64,000 nt of DNA from DATHTK01 sp035463295 (GTDB lineage: Bacteria; Actinomycetota; Rubrobacteria; Rubrobacterales; Rubrobacteraceae). How positions within the stretch are numbered: position 1 is the first letter of the stretch; each line of letters starts with the position of its first letter. The position numbers were made by a program, and so were the translations under genes. The notes under the pieces were generated by a model. It searched no databases. It had not been told where the DNA came from and saw only the letters and a program-made list of their open reading frames with translations. Below are positions 51,761-59,778 of this stretch, in pieces. Location of the stretch: assembly GCA_035463295.1 (NCBI GenBank), contig DATHTK010000052.1, positions 1 to 64,000 of the forward strand. The letters are read 5' to 3'.

Positions 51761-51805
51761 GTCAATATTAGTTGACGAAGGGGCTCGTGTCAACCTTGTT
51801 TGACA
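51761..51805 (-). promoter_or_regulatory. Consensus promoter and twin operators of the HTH/Clp-N pair
   Basis: On the minus strand TTGACA (51793-51788) and TAATAT (51770-51765) are separated by 17 bases. The start, seven bases after the -10, falls on A51758 of the ATG. Two identical dyads, GTCAA-N6-TTGAC, lie at 51761-51776 (over the -10) and 51789-51804 (over the -35; TGTCAA-N6-TTGACA when extended), 28 bp apart centre to centre. Binding at both would block RNA polymerase. Confidence 0.8.
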
Positions 51806-51917
51806 GATCGTAGATGAAGGAGGATAGGGCTGTGCTGAGGCGAGCGCTGCATCCGGGGCGCCGTCGGCCGGGTTGGAGGCCGAGGCATGGGGCGAGGTCC
51901 GGCAGTGGTTGCGCGGG

Positions 51918-51923
51918 TATACT
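51918..51923 (+). promoter_or_regulatory. Candidate -10 element of selD
   Basis: TATACT at 51918-51923 would place the transcription start near 51930, about three bases before the selD ATG, so the message would be nearly leaderless. The -35 region is poor. Confidence 0.4.
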
Positions 51924-51932
51924 CTGTGAGCG

Positions 51933-52967
51933 ATGGATGAGCGCACGCGCATCAGGCTGACGAAGTACTCGACGAAGGCGGGTTGAGCGTCGAAGTTCGC
52001 TCCGGGGGACCTGGAGCAGGCTTTAAAGGGGCTCTCCGCCGGGGCGGTTGACGGGTTCGTAAGCGGGATGGAGACTCGGGACGACGCCGGATACATCCCG
52101 TTCGGCGGCGGCCTGCTCTTACAGACGGCGGACTTCTTCACCCCGATCGTGGACGACCCGTACCGGTTCGGTCAGATCGCCGCCGCAAACGCCTTCTCGG
52201 ACGTCTACGCAATGGCCGGCGAGCCGCTGACGGCGTTGAACCTCGTCGCCTTCCCCTGCTCGCTCGACCTCGGCATTCTGCGTGAGATCCTGGCCGGCGG
52301 GCGGTCGAAGATAGAGGAGGCCGGGGCGAGGCTCTGCGGCGGCCACTCGGTGCAGGACGAGGAGCCGAAGTACGGCCTCTCCGTTACTGGCTTCGTCGAG
52401 GAGGACCGGGTCGTGCGCAACGTCGGCGCTCGCGCCGGGGACGCGCTCGTGCTCACCAAGCCACTTGGCCTCGGCATCCTGACGACGGCTCTCAAGCGCG
52501 ACCTCCTCTCGGAGAACGACATAGAAGACGCCGTCGAAGCGGCCTCCCGGCTCAACCGGGCGGCCCGCGATGCGATGCGCGAGATCTCCCCTTCCGCCGC
52601 CACCGACGTGACCGGCTACGGCGTCCTCGGCCACCTTTCGGAGATGCTCGAAGCGAGCGAGGTCGGCGCCGTCGTACGCCGGGGCGAGGTCCCGGTCTGG
52701 GAGCGGGCCGTTCCACTGGCCGCTGGCGGCTGTTATCCCGGCGGCCTCGAGAGCAACCGGGAGTACCTCGAAGACCGCGTCAGAGCCGATGGCGTCGCAG
52801 CCGGAGACCTCCTGCCGCTCTACGATCCGCAGACGAGTGGGGGTCTGCTCGTAGCGGTGCCGCATGAGGACGCCCGGCGCTTCGTCCGGCTCCTCGAAGA
52901 GCGCGGCGCGACGGGCGCCGTGGTCGGTGAGGTCGTCGAAGGTGCCGGTATCCGGGTGACGCGCTAG
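51933..52967 (+). CDS. selD: Selenide, water dikinase containing selenocysteine
   Basis: 344 residues if the in-frame TGA at 51984-51986 is read as selenocysteine (residue 18). The protein then begins MDERTRIRLTKYSTKAGU-ASKFAP, with the Sec and Lys21 matching the catalytic Cys17 and Lys20 of E. coli SelD. The rest (LLLQTADFFTPIVDDPY, AAANAFSDVYAMAG, GGHSVQDEEPKYGLSVTG, TDVTGYGVLGHL, LYDPQTSGGLLVAV) is complete SelD. It makes selenophosphate from selenide and ATP. The frame from ATG 52068 alone would miss the active site. A stem-loop at 51999-52017 is a possible SECIS. The second active-site Cys of other SelD proteins is Ser here. Confidence 0.9.
51984..51986 (+). other. UGA selenocysteine codon
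   Basis: The TGA lies in frame between two conserved SelD segments and at the exact position of the catalytic Cys or Sec. No other frame explains the upstream STKAG and downstream SKFAPGDLEQ homology. Confidence 0.88.
51999..52017 (+). promoter_or_regulatory. Possible bacterial SECIS hairpin in selD
   Basis: GCTCC (51999-52003) and GGAGC (52013-52017) form a 5-bp stem with a 9-base GGGGGACCT loop, starting 12 bases after the UGA. This is the distance used by E. coli fdhF and fdnG. The stem is short and the call is only structural. Confidence 0.5.
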
Positions 52968-53097
52968 CGCGGCGCATACCGGAGGCCCCGGAGGGTCGGA
53001 GCTCCGCCACCCGTTTCTTACAGCGACAGGGTGAGCCTTGACTGTTGCGTGCCGGCGGCCGGGCTCTCGCGCCGTAGAGCCCGTACAATATCTGGCC

Positions 53098-54036
53098 TTG
53101 GAGGCCATACTCAACACGGCGCTGCCCTTTTTCGCCCTGATCTTCTGCGGTTACGGCGCGGGACGCTTCGACCTGCTCTCGGCGGCGAGCGTCGCGGGTG
53201 TGAACGCCTTCGTCTTCTACTTCGCGCTGCCGACGTTCCTCTTCAACCTGATGGCGACCTCTCCCATCGGCGAGGTCCCCATCGGACCGTTCGTCGCCGC
53301 CTACCTGGGCACGGGCCTCGCCGTCTTCGCCGTCGCCGCACTCCTCGGAAGCGCGCTCTTCACCGTCCGCCCCGGCGAAGCGGCGGTCCAGGGCGCAGCA
53401 GCGGTCCTCGGCAACACCGGCTATATGGGCCTCCCGCTCGTCGTCGCCGCCTTCGGGAACGAGGCCGCGATCCCCCTGGCCGTCGGCCTCACGATCGAGG
53501 CGACGATCCTGATCCCGCTGACCATCGTCCTGATCGAAGCCACAAAGGGCCTCGGCGAAGGGTTGCTCAACCTCCTGGGCTCGGTCGCCACCGCGATGGC
53601 GCGTAACCCCCTGATCGTCGCGATCCTCGCCGGCGCCCTGTTCTCGGCCACGGGCCTCGCCCTCCCCACCCCCATCGAGAATTTCACGAACCTCCTCGGT
53701 AACGCCGCGGGACCCTGCGCCCTCTTCGCCCTCGGCGCGACCCTCGCCGGCCAGCGCCTCTCCTCCGGACTCGGCGAGGTCTCCTACATGACGGCCTTCA
53801 AGCTCTTCATCCATCCCGCCGCCATGTGGTTCGCCACCACCCGCCTCTTCGACGTAGATCCCCTCTGGGCGACCGTCGCCATCCTCGGCGCCTCCCTCCC
53901 CGTCGCCGCCAACGTCTTTATAGTGGCGAAACAGTACGATACCTACGTAGAACGTACCTCGAGCGCCATCCTCCTCTCCACCACCGTCTCAGTCGTCACC
54001 GTCTCCGCCCTCCTCACCATCCTCCCCCTCCAGTGA
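53098..54036 (+). CDS. AEC family permease
   Basis: About 312 residues, ten helices, matching the AEC (auxin efflux carrier) family: LEAILNTALPFFALIFCGYGAGRF at the start, NAFVFYFALPTFLFNLMA, LGNTGYMGLPLVVAAFG, ARNPLIVAILAGALF and LPVAANVFIVAKQYDTYVERTSSAILLSTT. Bacterial relatives export malate-like or other organic anions. I prefer TTG 53098 to TTG 53038, because family members begin with the first helix and TACAAT lies 53084-53089, hinting at a near-leaderless start. The substrate is unknown. Confidence 0.82.
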   Translation: MEAILNTALPFFALIFCGYGAGRFDLLSAASVAGVNAFVFYFALPTFLFNLMATSPIGEVPIGPFVAAYLGTGLAVFAVAALLGSALFTVRPGEAAVQGAAAVLGNTGYMGLPLVVAAFGNEAAIPLAVGLTIEATILIPLTIVLIEATKGLGEGLLNLLGSVATAMARNPLIVAILAGALFSATGLALPTPIENFTNLLGNAAGPCALFALGATLAGQRLSSGLGEVSYMTAFKLFIHPAAMWFATTRLFDVDPLWATVAILGASLPVAANVFIVAKQYDTYVERTSSAILLSTTVSVVTVSALLTILPLQ

Positions 54037-54045
54037 TCCCTCACC

Positions 54046-54092
54046 TTGACTTCCCAAACCGCCCTACTACGATTAATTAGCCGGCTAATTAA
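54046..54092 (+). promoter_or_regulatory. MarR-gene promoter with 20-bp palindromic operator
   Basis: TTGACT (54046-54051) and TACGAT (54068-54073) are 16 bases apart. The 20-bp perfect palindrome TTAATTAGCCGGCTAATTAA occupies 54073-54092, covering the expected start. This is the classic arrangement for autorepression by the MarR-family product of the next gene. Confidence 0.75.
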
Positions 54093-54107
54093 CTGCGTAG
54101 ACCGAGG

Positions 54108-54170
54108 ATGACAGAGGTGACGAGCATCGTGAAGAGGATCGAGGGCGGCGTCCGTACGGGGGCGTCGTGA
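54108..54170 (+). CDS. Possible 20-residue leader peptide ahead of the MarR gene
   Basis: ATG 54108 to TGA 54168-54170 encodes a 20-residue peptide (MTEVTSIVKRIEGGVRTGAS) that ends in GTGA, overlapping the GTG start of the MarR gene at 54167. The upstream site (CCGAGG) is close to the ATG. The overlap suggests translational coupling or a real leader; evidence is weak. Confidence 0.35.
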   Translation: MTEVTSIVKRIEGGVRTGAS

Positions 54171-54667
54171 GGGAGGTCGGGGCCGTAAAGGAGAGCACTG
54201 CCTTTGCTCTAGCGAAGGTATGCAGGGCCCACCGGGCGAACGTTGGGGAACTACTGGCGGAGCTCGGGCTGCACGTCGGGCAGGAGATGGTGTTGCTGGA
54301 GCTCTGGGAGAGAGACGGGTTGCGGGGCGGCGAGCTCGCCGGCAGGCTCGGGGTTGAGCCCCCGACGGTGACGAAGATGCTGCGGCGCCTCGAGGGGTGC
54401 AACCTGGTCGAGCGGCACCGGGACCCGAGCGACGCCCGCAGCTTCCGGGTGTACCTCACTGGGAAAGGCCGCTCCCTAGAAGGTCCGGTCGTTCGGTGCT
54501 GGGCGGCGGTTGAAGAGAGGACCCTCGCGGGTATGACTCCCGGGGAGCGCACGACGTTTTACCGGCTCCTGACGAAGGTCCGGGCGAACGCGGACCTGGA
54601 CTTCAAGAGGAGCCAGGAGAGAGCCCATTCAGGAGATCTATTCAAGAGAGGCAGAGATGCATTCTAG
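54167..54667 (+). CDS. MarR family transcriptional regulator
   Basis: 166 residues. The winged helix reads LRGGELAGRLGVEPPTVTKMLRRLEGCNLVERHRDPSDARSFRVYLTGKG, the MarR recognition helix and wing with the conserved DxRs loop. N- and C-terminal helices form the dimer interface. It most likely represses itself and the MFS gene downstream. The GTG overlaps the TGA of the short ORF. GGGGG lies six bases upstream. Confidence 0.88.
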   Translation: MREVGAVKESTAFALAKVCRAHRANVGELLAELGLHVGQEMVLLELWERDGLRGGELAGRLGVEPPTVTKMLRRLEGCNLVERHRDPSDARSFRVYLTGKGRSLEGPVVRCWAAVEERTLAGMTPGERTTFYRLLTKVRANADLDFKRSQERAHSGDLFKRGRDAF

Positions 54668-54776
54668 AGAGGAGCACACAAGGGTTGTCGGCGTCGGGGG
54701 GACCATGATAACCGACGACGCCTGCGGCGCGCGGCTCGAGAAGCTCGGACGGCTCGTGGTCGGGCTCGCCAGTTGA
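54657..54776 (+). CDS. Possible 39-residue remnant of a flavin reductase
   Basis: ATG 54657, preceded by GAGAGGCAGAG, opens MHSREEHTRVVGVGGTMITDDACGA and ends ...LEKLGRLVVGLAS at TGA 54774-54776. The first half resembles the start of NADPH-dependent FMN reductases (RVVGVGGT) and the end resembles their C-terminal helix, as if the middle had been deleted. It overlaps the MarR end and the MFS start (TTGA). This reading is speculative; it may be a junk ORF. Confidence 0.3.
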   Translation: MHSREEHTRVVGVGGTMITDDACGARLEKLGRLVVGLAS

Positions 54777-56200
54777 GCACCGGCGGCGCGTCGGGTCTGG
54801 AAGGTGGGGTCAACCGGAGGCTCCTGCTCGCGGTGCTCATCTCCGCCGTCTTCGTCGCGGTCATGAACAGCTCGATGGTAAACGTCGCGGTGCCCGTAAT
54901 AAGGCGGGACTTCGGGGCGTCGGAGGCGCAGGTTGGGTGGGTCATAACCTCGTACCTGCTCATCTACGCCGTCGGGATACCGCTCTACGGGCGAGCGGCG
55001 GACGTCTTCAGCTTGCGCAGCGCCTTCTCGCTAGGCCTGCTCGTCTTCGCCGTCGGGAGCTTGGTATCGGCGCTCGCGCCGAGTCTGCCGCTGCTCGTCT
55101 TCGGCCGGATCGTGCAGGCTACGGGAGCCGCGGCGATACCGGCGCTCTCGAGCGCGTCGGTTGCGAAGGTGCTGCCGCCGGGCGACCGCGGGACGGCGCT
55201 CGGCCTCATAGTCTCGAGCGTGGGTGTCGGGGCCGCGGTCGGGCCTGTGGTGGGAGGTGTGATCCAGGAGTTCGCGGGCTGGCAGTCGCTCTTCTACGCG
55301 ACCCTCGCGCTCACGCTGCTGCTCCTTCCGGGCGCGCTCTACGTGCTGCCGAAGACCGAGTCATCCGAAGACCGCAGCTTCGACGTGGTCGGCGGCGTTC
55401 TGCTCGGGCTCGCGGCGGGGTTGTTCTTGTTCGGGATCACGCAGGGACAGACGTACGGTTTCGGCGCCGCGTCGTCGTGGGGCAGCTTCGTGGTGTCGGC
55501 GCTCACGGCGGCCGGGTTCGCCTGGCGCATCACCAGCGCCGCGCATCCTTTCGTCTCCCCAGCTCTCTTTAGCAACCCTCCCTACGTCGCTGCGGTGGTC
55601 GTAGGGTTCTTCTCCATGCTCGTCAACGTCTCGTGCCTCGTCTCGGTGCCGCTGCTCGTCTCGCAGGTCAACGGACTCGGTCCCGCCGCGACCGGGTTCG
55701 TGCTCGCGCCCGGAGCGATAGCGCTCGCGATCCTCTCCCCCCTGGCCGGTCGACTCTCCGACCGTATCGGGGTCAAGACGCTCATCTACACGGGTCTGAC
55801 GGCGATGCTAGCGTCCGTACTCTTTCTCTCCGCGTTTGCGGCCGGAGCCTCCCCCTTCGTCGTCGCGACGGGGATGCTCGGCATCGGCGTCGGCTTCGCC
55901 CTGACCAACTCCCCGAACGTCAACGCGGCGGCAGCGGCGCTCGAGGAGAAAGAGTCCGGGGTAGGCCTCGGGATCTTCAACGGGCTCTTCTTCCTCGGCG
56001 GCGGGACCGGCCCGGCGGTCGTCGGGGCCTTTCTGGCCGCGCGCCGGGAGGCCGAGGCGGAGGCCATCAACCCCCTCTACTCGCTGGGGGCGGCGCCCTT
56101 CTCGGATGCGTTCCTGCTGCTGGGCGTGGCGCTCGTGGTCTGTCTCGTAGCCGCGCGCTGGGTCAGAAACGGCGCAGGGGGTGAGAAAAGAGAAGCGTAA
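54773..56200 (+). CDS. MFS drug efflux transporter (DHA2-like)
   Basis: 475 residues from TTG 54773, with about 14 helices. The MFS motif A (GRAADVFSLRS) and DHA2 motif C (GVGAAVGPVVGGVIQE) are present, and AVMNSSMVNVAVPVIRRDFG is the typical first helix. It exports drug-like or amphipathic compounds using the proton gradient. Start: TTG overlaps the remnant ORF as TTGA. The gene follows the MarR-family repressor at 105 bases, so it is probably its main target. Confidence 0.9.
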   Translation: MSTGGASGLEGGVNRRLLLAVLISAVFVAVMNSSMVNVAVPVIRRDFGASEAQVGWVITSYLLIYAVGIPLYGRAADVFSLRSAFSLGLLVFAVGSLVSALAPSLPLLVFGRIVQATGAAAIPALSSASVAKVLPPGDRGTALGLIVSSVGVGAAVGPVVGGVIQEFAGWQSLFYATLALTLLLLPGALYVLPKTESSEDRSFDVVGGVLLGLAAGLFLFGITQGQTYGFGAASSWGSFVVSALTAAGFAWRITSAAHPFVSPALFSNPPYVAAVVVGFFSMLVNVSCLVSVPLLVSQVNGLGPAATGFVLAPGAIALAILSPLAGRLSDRIGVKTLIYTGLTAMLASVLFLSAFAAGASPFVVATGMLGIGVGFALTNSPNVNAAAAALEEKESGVGLGIFNGLFFLGGGTGPAVVGAFLAARREAEAEAINPLYSLGAAPFSDAFLLLGVALVVCLVAARWVRNGAGGEKREA

Positions 56201-56339
56201 AGGGAGCGGAGCAGCGCGGATCGGGGGTAGGCGGCGCCCCGATCCCTTAGCCGGGCACGAACCTCGCTCGCGAAGCCGAGGCGGCTACTTGGGTTAAACT
56301 CTCCACGGGACCGTGCGTGGAGTCGTGAAGGGAGAGACC

Positions 56340-56693
56340 GTGGAGATCGTAACGCGAGAGGAGCTGTGGCAGAAGATGGAGCGCGGAGACGACTTCGTGC
56401 TCGTCGACGCCCTCTCGACGCAGCACTACGAGAGCAGCCACCTGCCGGGTGCGGTCAATCTGCCGCTCGAGTTCGTGGACGAGGCGGAGAGGGTGCTCCC
56501 CGACAAGAGCGCCGAGATCATCGTGTACTGCATGAACTCCGACTGCGCGGCCTCGGGCGAAGAGGTGCGGGAGCTCAGTGAGATGGGCTACGAGAACGTC
56601 CGGCACTACGCCAGTGGGAAGCAGGACTGGATCAGGGCCGGCCTCCCCGTCGAAGGGAGACACGCCTCCGACGTGCACCGGAGCAAGATCTAG
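56340..56693 (+). CDS. Rhodanese-like domain protein
   Basis: 117 residues from GTG 56340, following GGGAGAG by three bases; the frame is open from GTG 56313 but without a site. It is one rhodanese fold: LVDALSTQHYESSHLPGAVNLP, then the active loop VYCMNSDCAAS with Cys64 and a second Cys69, and QDWIRAGLPVEG. Cys64 is placed to carry persulfide; the sulfur source and acceptor are unknown. It is a single-gene unit between the MFS and Usp genes. Confidence 0.85.
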   Translation: MEIVTREELWQKMERGDDFVLVDALSTQHYESSHLPGAVNLPLEFVDEAERVLPDKSAEIIVYCMNSDCAASGEEVRELSEMGYENVRHYASGKQDWIRAGLPVEGRHASDVHRSKI

Positions 56694-56903
56694 GCGAACA
56701 CGGACCGCCCACCAGGGCGCCGATGAAGCCCCGGATCCCAACTTCACGGGACGGGGAGCATGCGAGCCGAGGGTCGTCTTCGTGCGGCCACGACACACGA
56801 CGCGGAGCGACGGATAACCGCCCCCCGGGCCGTTGGTAGTATTGCGGGCCGGCTACGCACCCGGAGAGGCGTGCAACTTGGAAGAACGAGAGGAGTTCGC
56901 GAG

Positions 56904-57794
56904 ATGGACGTTTCACCGACGAAGATCCTGCTGGCAACCGACGGGTCGGAAGACGCGGTTCGGGCGACGGAGGCGGCGGTGGATCTCTCGAAAAGAACGG
57001 GTGCGGAGCTCCACGTGGTGCACGCCTGGCACGACGTCCCGACCGCCTACGCCGACGTCTTTATCCGGGAGGGGCTCAGAGAGCAGGGTAAGGAGATCCT
57101 CGACGGGGAGGTGCGCAGGATCGAGGGTCTTGGCGGGACCACCGCCGGTGCCCACCTCAGAGAGGGTCGAACCTCGGACGAGGTGATCTCTTGCTCCGAA
57201 GATCTCGGCGCGTACCTGCTCGTCGTCGGCAGCCGCGGGTTGGGCACGGTGCGACGCCTGCTGATGGGGAGCACCTCCGAGGATATCGTTCACCGCGCCC
57301 GCATCCCGGTCCTCGTCCTCCGGGGCGCAACCCCATGGCCGCCCACTTCACTCGTCGTAGGCGATGACTACTCTGAGGACGCGAGGCTGGCGGCCGAGTT
57401 CGCCGGAGCTATGGGTGCGCTCTACGGCCTCGAGGCGGTACTCGTCCACGCCTACCCGCCAGATCTCGACGCCTCCGAGGAGATGCTCCGCCGCGCCGGG
57501 GAAGAACTGGAGCGGCGCGCCGCCGACCTCGAGGACATCCTCGGCTACCGCCCCGCGACCCGCATGGTCGCGGGCGACGCCGCAGTCGCCGTCCTCGAGG
57601 CCGCCGACGATTACGGAGGACCGGACGGCTCGACCTTTGTCGCCGTCGGCAGCCGGGGTCTCGGCGTCGTGGACCGCCTCAGGCTCGGCAACACCTCGAC
57701 CAAGGTCGTGCGGGCGGCGCGGGGCCCGGCTCTGGTGTACCCGCACCCGCCGCGAGGACAAGAATACGGATCCCCTCTCCCTCCGACGCGCTAG
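56904..57794 (+). CDS. Tandem universal stress protein
   Basis: 296 residues, two Usp domains. Both have the ATP-binding GxxG...GS/T motif: GSRGLGTVRRLLMGSTSEDIVHRARIPVLVLR near residue 109, and GSRGLGVVDRLRLGNTSTKVVRAARGPALV near 250. ILLATDGSEDAVRATEAAVDLSKR begins the first domain. It binds ATP and is expected to help survival under stress in the cytosol. ATG 56904 follows AGAGGAG; the longer open frame upstream is not Usp-like. Confidence 0.9.
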   Translation: MDVSPTKILLATDGSEDAVRATEAAVDLSKRTGAELHVVHAWHDVPTAYADVFIREGLREQGKEILDGEVRRIEGLGGTTAGAHLREGRTSDEVISCSEDLGAYLLVVGSRGLGTVRRLLMGSTSEDIVHRARIPVLVLRGATPWPPTSLVVGDDYSEDARLAAEFAGAMGALYGLEAVLVHAYPPDLDASEEMLRRAGEELERRAADLEDILGYRPATRMVAGDAAVAVLEAADDYGGPDGSTFVAVGSRGLGVVDRLRLGNTSTKVVRAARGPALVYPHPPRGQEYGSPLPPTR

Positions 57795-57853
57795 AATCCC
57801 CTCGCGGGCCGCGATACCGTGAACGCCCCGCCGGCGGAGACACAGGAGAAGAT

Positions 57854-58807
57854 ATGAGCGCGCAGACCACCGGCATCCACCACGTCACAGCCATCTCCGG
57901 CGAGGCGCAGCGAAACGTGGACTTCTACGTCGGCGTGCTGGGCCTGAGGATGGCAAAGAAGACCGTCAACTTCGACGACCCCACGACCTACCACCTCTAC
58001 TACGGCGACGGGAAGGGGAGTCCTGGCTCCATCATGACCTTCTTCCCGTGGGGCGGCGCCCCGCTCGGGTTGCAGGGCACGGGCCAACTCACCACCACCA
58101 CCTTCTCGGTCCCGGAGAGCTCTCTCGGCTACTGGACAGAGCGGCTCGTCGAGCACGGCGTCCGCTTCGAGAAGCCCGCTGGGCGCTTTGGCGAGACCGT
58201 CCTCAACTTCGCCGACCTCGACGGGATGCGGCTGGAGCTCTCCGCCTCTCCCTCCGAAGCGCGCGAGCCATGGGAGGGAGGATTCGTCCCCGCCGAGCAT
58301 GCCGTCCGCGGCTTTCACCACGTAACCCTCTCCGAACGCGAGCCCGCACGCACCGCGAAGCTCATGACCGAGACTCTGGGCTTCCGCGACGTCGAGGACG
58401 TCGACGGCCGCCAGCGTTTCGAGGCCGGCGAGGGCGGGCCGGGCACCTACGTGGACGTCGTCGACGGGTCGGCAGAGTCGCGCGGGCGCACGGGCGTCGG
58501 CACCGTGCACCACGTCGCCTTCCGGGTGCCCGACGAAGAGAAGCAGCTCGAGCTGCGCGAGGAGATCGCCTCTCTCGGCTACAACGTAACACCCGTCCTC
58601 GACCGGAACTACTTCCGTTCGATTTACTTCCGCGAGCCCGGCGGGGTCCTCTTCGAGATCGCCACCGACCCGCCCGGCTTCGCCGTGGACGAAGACCCCG
58701 AACACCTCGGCGAGCACCTCAAGCTCCCGCCCTGGATCGAACCTCGACGCAGCGAGCTCGAAGAGGTGCTCCCCCCCCTGCGCGTCCCGACGGCGGGTAC
58801 CCGATGA
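57854..58807 (+). CDS. Ring-cleaving dioxygenase (MhqO-like, VOC fold)
   Basis: 317 residues with two vicinal-oxygen-chelate modules. TGIHHVTAISGEAQRNVDFYVGVLGLRMAKKTVNFDDP starts the first and FHHVTLSEREPARTAKLMTETLG the second; the metal ligands lie in the HHVT and VHHVAF strands and a GGVLFEIATDPP glutamate. Relatives such as B. subtilis MhqO act on hydroquinones or catechols. The adjacent, overlapping carboxylesterase (MhqD-like) supports a quinone/catechol detoxification pair. GGAGAAG-like sequence precedes the ATG. Confidence 0.88.
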   Translation: MSAQTTGIHHVTAISGEAQRNVDFYVGVLGLRMAKKTVNFDDPTTYHLYYGDGKGSPGSIMTFFPWGGAPLGLQGTGQLTTTTFSVPESSLGYWTERLVEHGVRFEKPAGRFGETVLNFADLDGMRLELSASPSEAREPWEGGFVPAEHAVRGFHHVTLSEREPARTAKLMTETLGFRDVEDVDGRQRFEAGEGGPGTYVDVVDGSAESRGRTGVGTVHHVAFRVPDEEKQLELREEIASLGYNVTPVLDRNYFRSIYFREPGGVLFEIATDPPGFAVDEDPEHLGEHLKLPPWIEPRRSELEEVLPPLRVPTAGTR

Positions 58808-59436
58808 GCGAGAGAGACCTGGGCTTCGTCCACAACTTCATCCCCGGCAAGACCGACGCGACTCTGCTCCTGCTACACGGGACCGGGGGCAGCGAGGACG
58901 ACCTCATACCGCTCGGCCGGGAGCTCGCGCCGGGGGCCGCGATCCTAAGCCCCCGCGGCAAGATACTCGAGCACGGCGCCCCCCGCTTCTTCCGGCGCCT
59001 CGCCGAGGGCGTCTTCGACCACGAGGACCTCGTCTTCCGTACCCACGAGCTGGCACGGTTCGCGGAAGACGCGGCAGCCGAGTACGGCTTCGACCGCTCG
59101 AAGCTCGTCGCCGCTGGCTACTCCAACGGCGCCAATATCGCCGCGAGCGTCATGTTGTTGTACCCCGACCTCCTGCGGGCGGCGGTGCTCTTCCGGGCGA
59201 TGGTCCCCTTCGAGCTTGAGGAGACGCCTAACCTGCGGGGCGTACCCGTCTTCCTCGCGGCGGGGCGGATGGACGGCATGATCCCACCGGATAACACCGA
59301 GAGGCTCGCAGAGGTCCTCACAGAAGCCGGCGCCGACCTCGACCTCCGCTGGCGCGACATCGGCCACTCCCTCTCCTACGAGGAGGTCGTCGAGGCGAAG
59401 GAGTGGCTCGCCGGGGTACTGGGTCGGACGTCGTAG
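58804..59436 (+). CDS. Carboxylesterase / phospholipase (MhqD-like)
   Basis: 210 residues, alpha/beta hydrolase. HGTGGSEDDL near the start, the nucleophile elbow AAGYSNGA (Ser107), an Asp in GRMDGMIPP, and a His in IGHSLSYEEV make the triad. It starts at ATG 58804, overlapping the dioxygenase stop as ATGA, so the two proteins are made together. MhqD-type hydrolases accompany MhqO in quinone/catechol resistance loci. The true substrate is unknown. Confidence 0.85.
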   Translation: MSERDLGFVHNFIPGKTDATLLLLHGTGGSEDDLIPLGRELAPGAAILSPRGKILEHGAPRFFRRLAEGVFDHEDLVFRTHELARFAEDAAAEYGFDRSKLVAAGYSNGANIAASVMLLYPDLLRAAVLFRAMVPFELEETPNLRGVPVFLAAGRMDGMIPPDNTERLAEVLTEAGADLDLRWRDIGHSLSYEEVVEAKEWLAGVLGRTS

Positions 59437-59778
59437 AGGCCGTCACCTGCCAGAACGGCCGGGTTGCAGCGCCTGTTAGAATCTCTCGTGCGCCTTGGAG
59501 GACTGAGGTGGCACCGGTTATTCGGGCTGTGAAGCAGCATTTGACGCAAGCATTCAAGGAGCCGATTCAGTGGCCGAGAGACCGGGTACGAGGAAGCCGG
59601 TGATCTTCACGGCCCGCATGACCTGCGGGCGGTCGAGCGGAACCTCCGGCGTGGCAACGCCCCCGCGAGCCGCCCTCGACACTCCGGGCAGGCTGAGGCT
59701 GTGGGGGAACCCTATCTACAACAAGTCTTGCGGAGCAAGGATAGGGAGAAGATTTCAGATGATGGGAGGGCAGAGACC
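59437..59778 (+). promoter_or_regulatory. 342-base leader of the DsbA/diadenylate cyclase gene with nested hairpin
   Basis: No gene is visible here. TAGAAT (59477-59482) is a possible -10 with a poor -35. CCCTATC (59710-59716) pairs with GATAGGG (59740-59746), and a second stem CTTGC-GGA-GCAAG (59727-59739) abuts its 3' arm, so the mRNA could fold into a stacked hairpin 33 bases before the GTG. GGGGGAACCC (59703-59712) recalls a fragment of c-di-AMP (ydaO) riboswitches, but the rest of that consensus is absent. Confidence 0.35.

Noticed and set aside
52068..52967. SelD starting at ATG 52068 as a normal protein
   Set aside because: It would lack the catalytic Sec/Cys and Lys, and the conserved N-terminus is read through a UGA upstream.
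59506..59517. AGGTGGCACCGG, resembling the T-box antiterminator core
   Set aside because: No stem I, specifier loop or amino-acid gene downstream; the following gene is a DsbA/diadenylate cyclase fusion.
59703..59712. GGGGGAACCC, resembling part of a c-di-AMP (ydaO) riboswitch
   Set aside because: The other conserved blocks of that riboswitch are missing, so the similarity is too short to support it.
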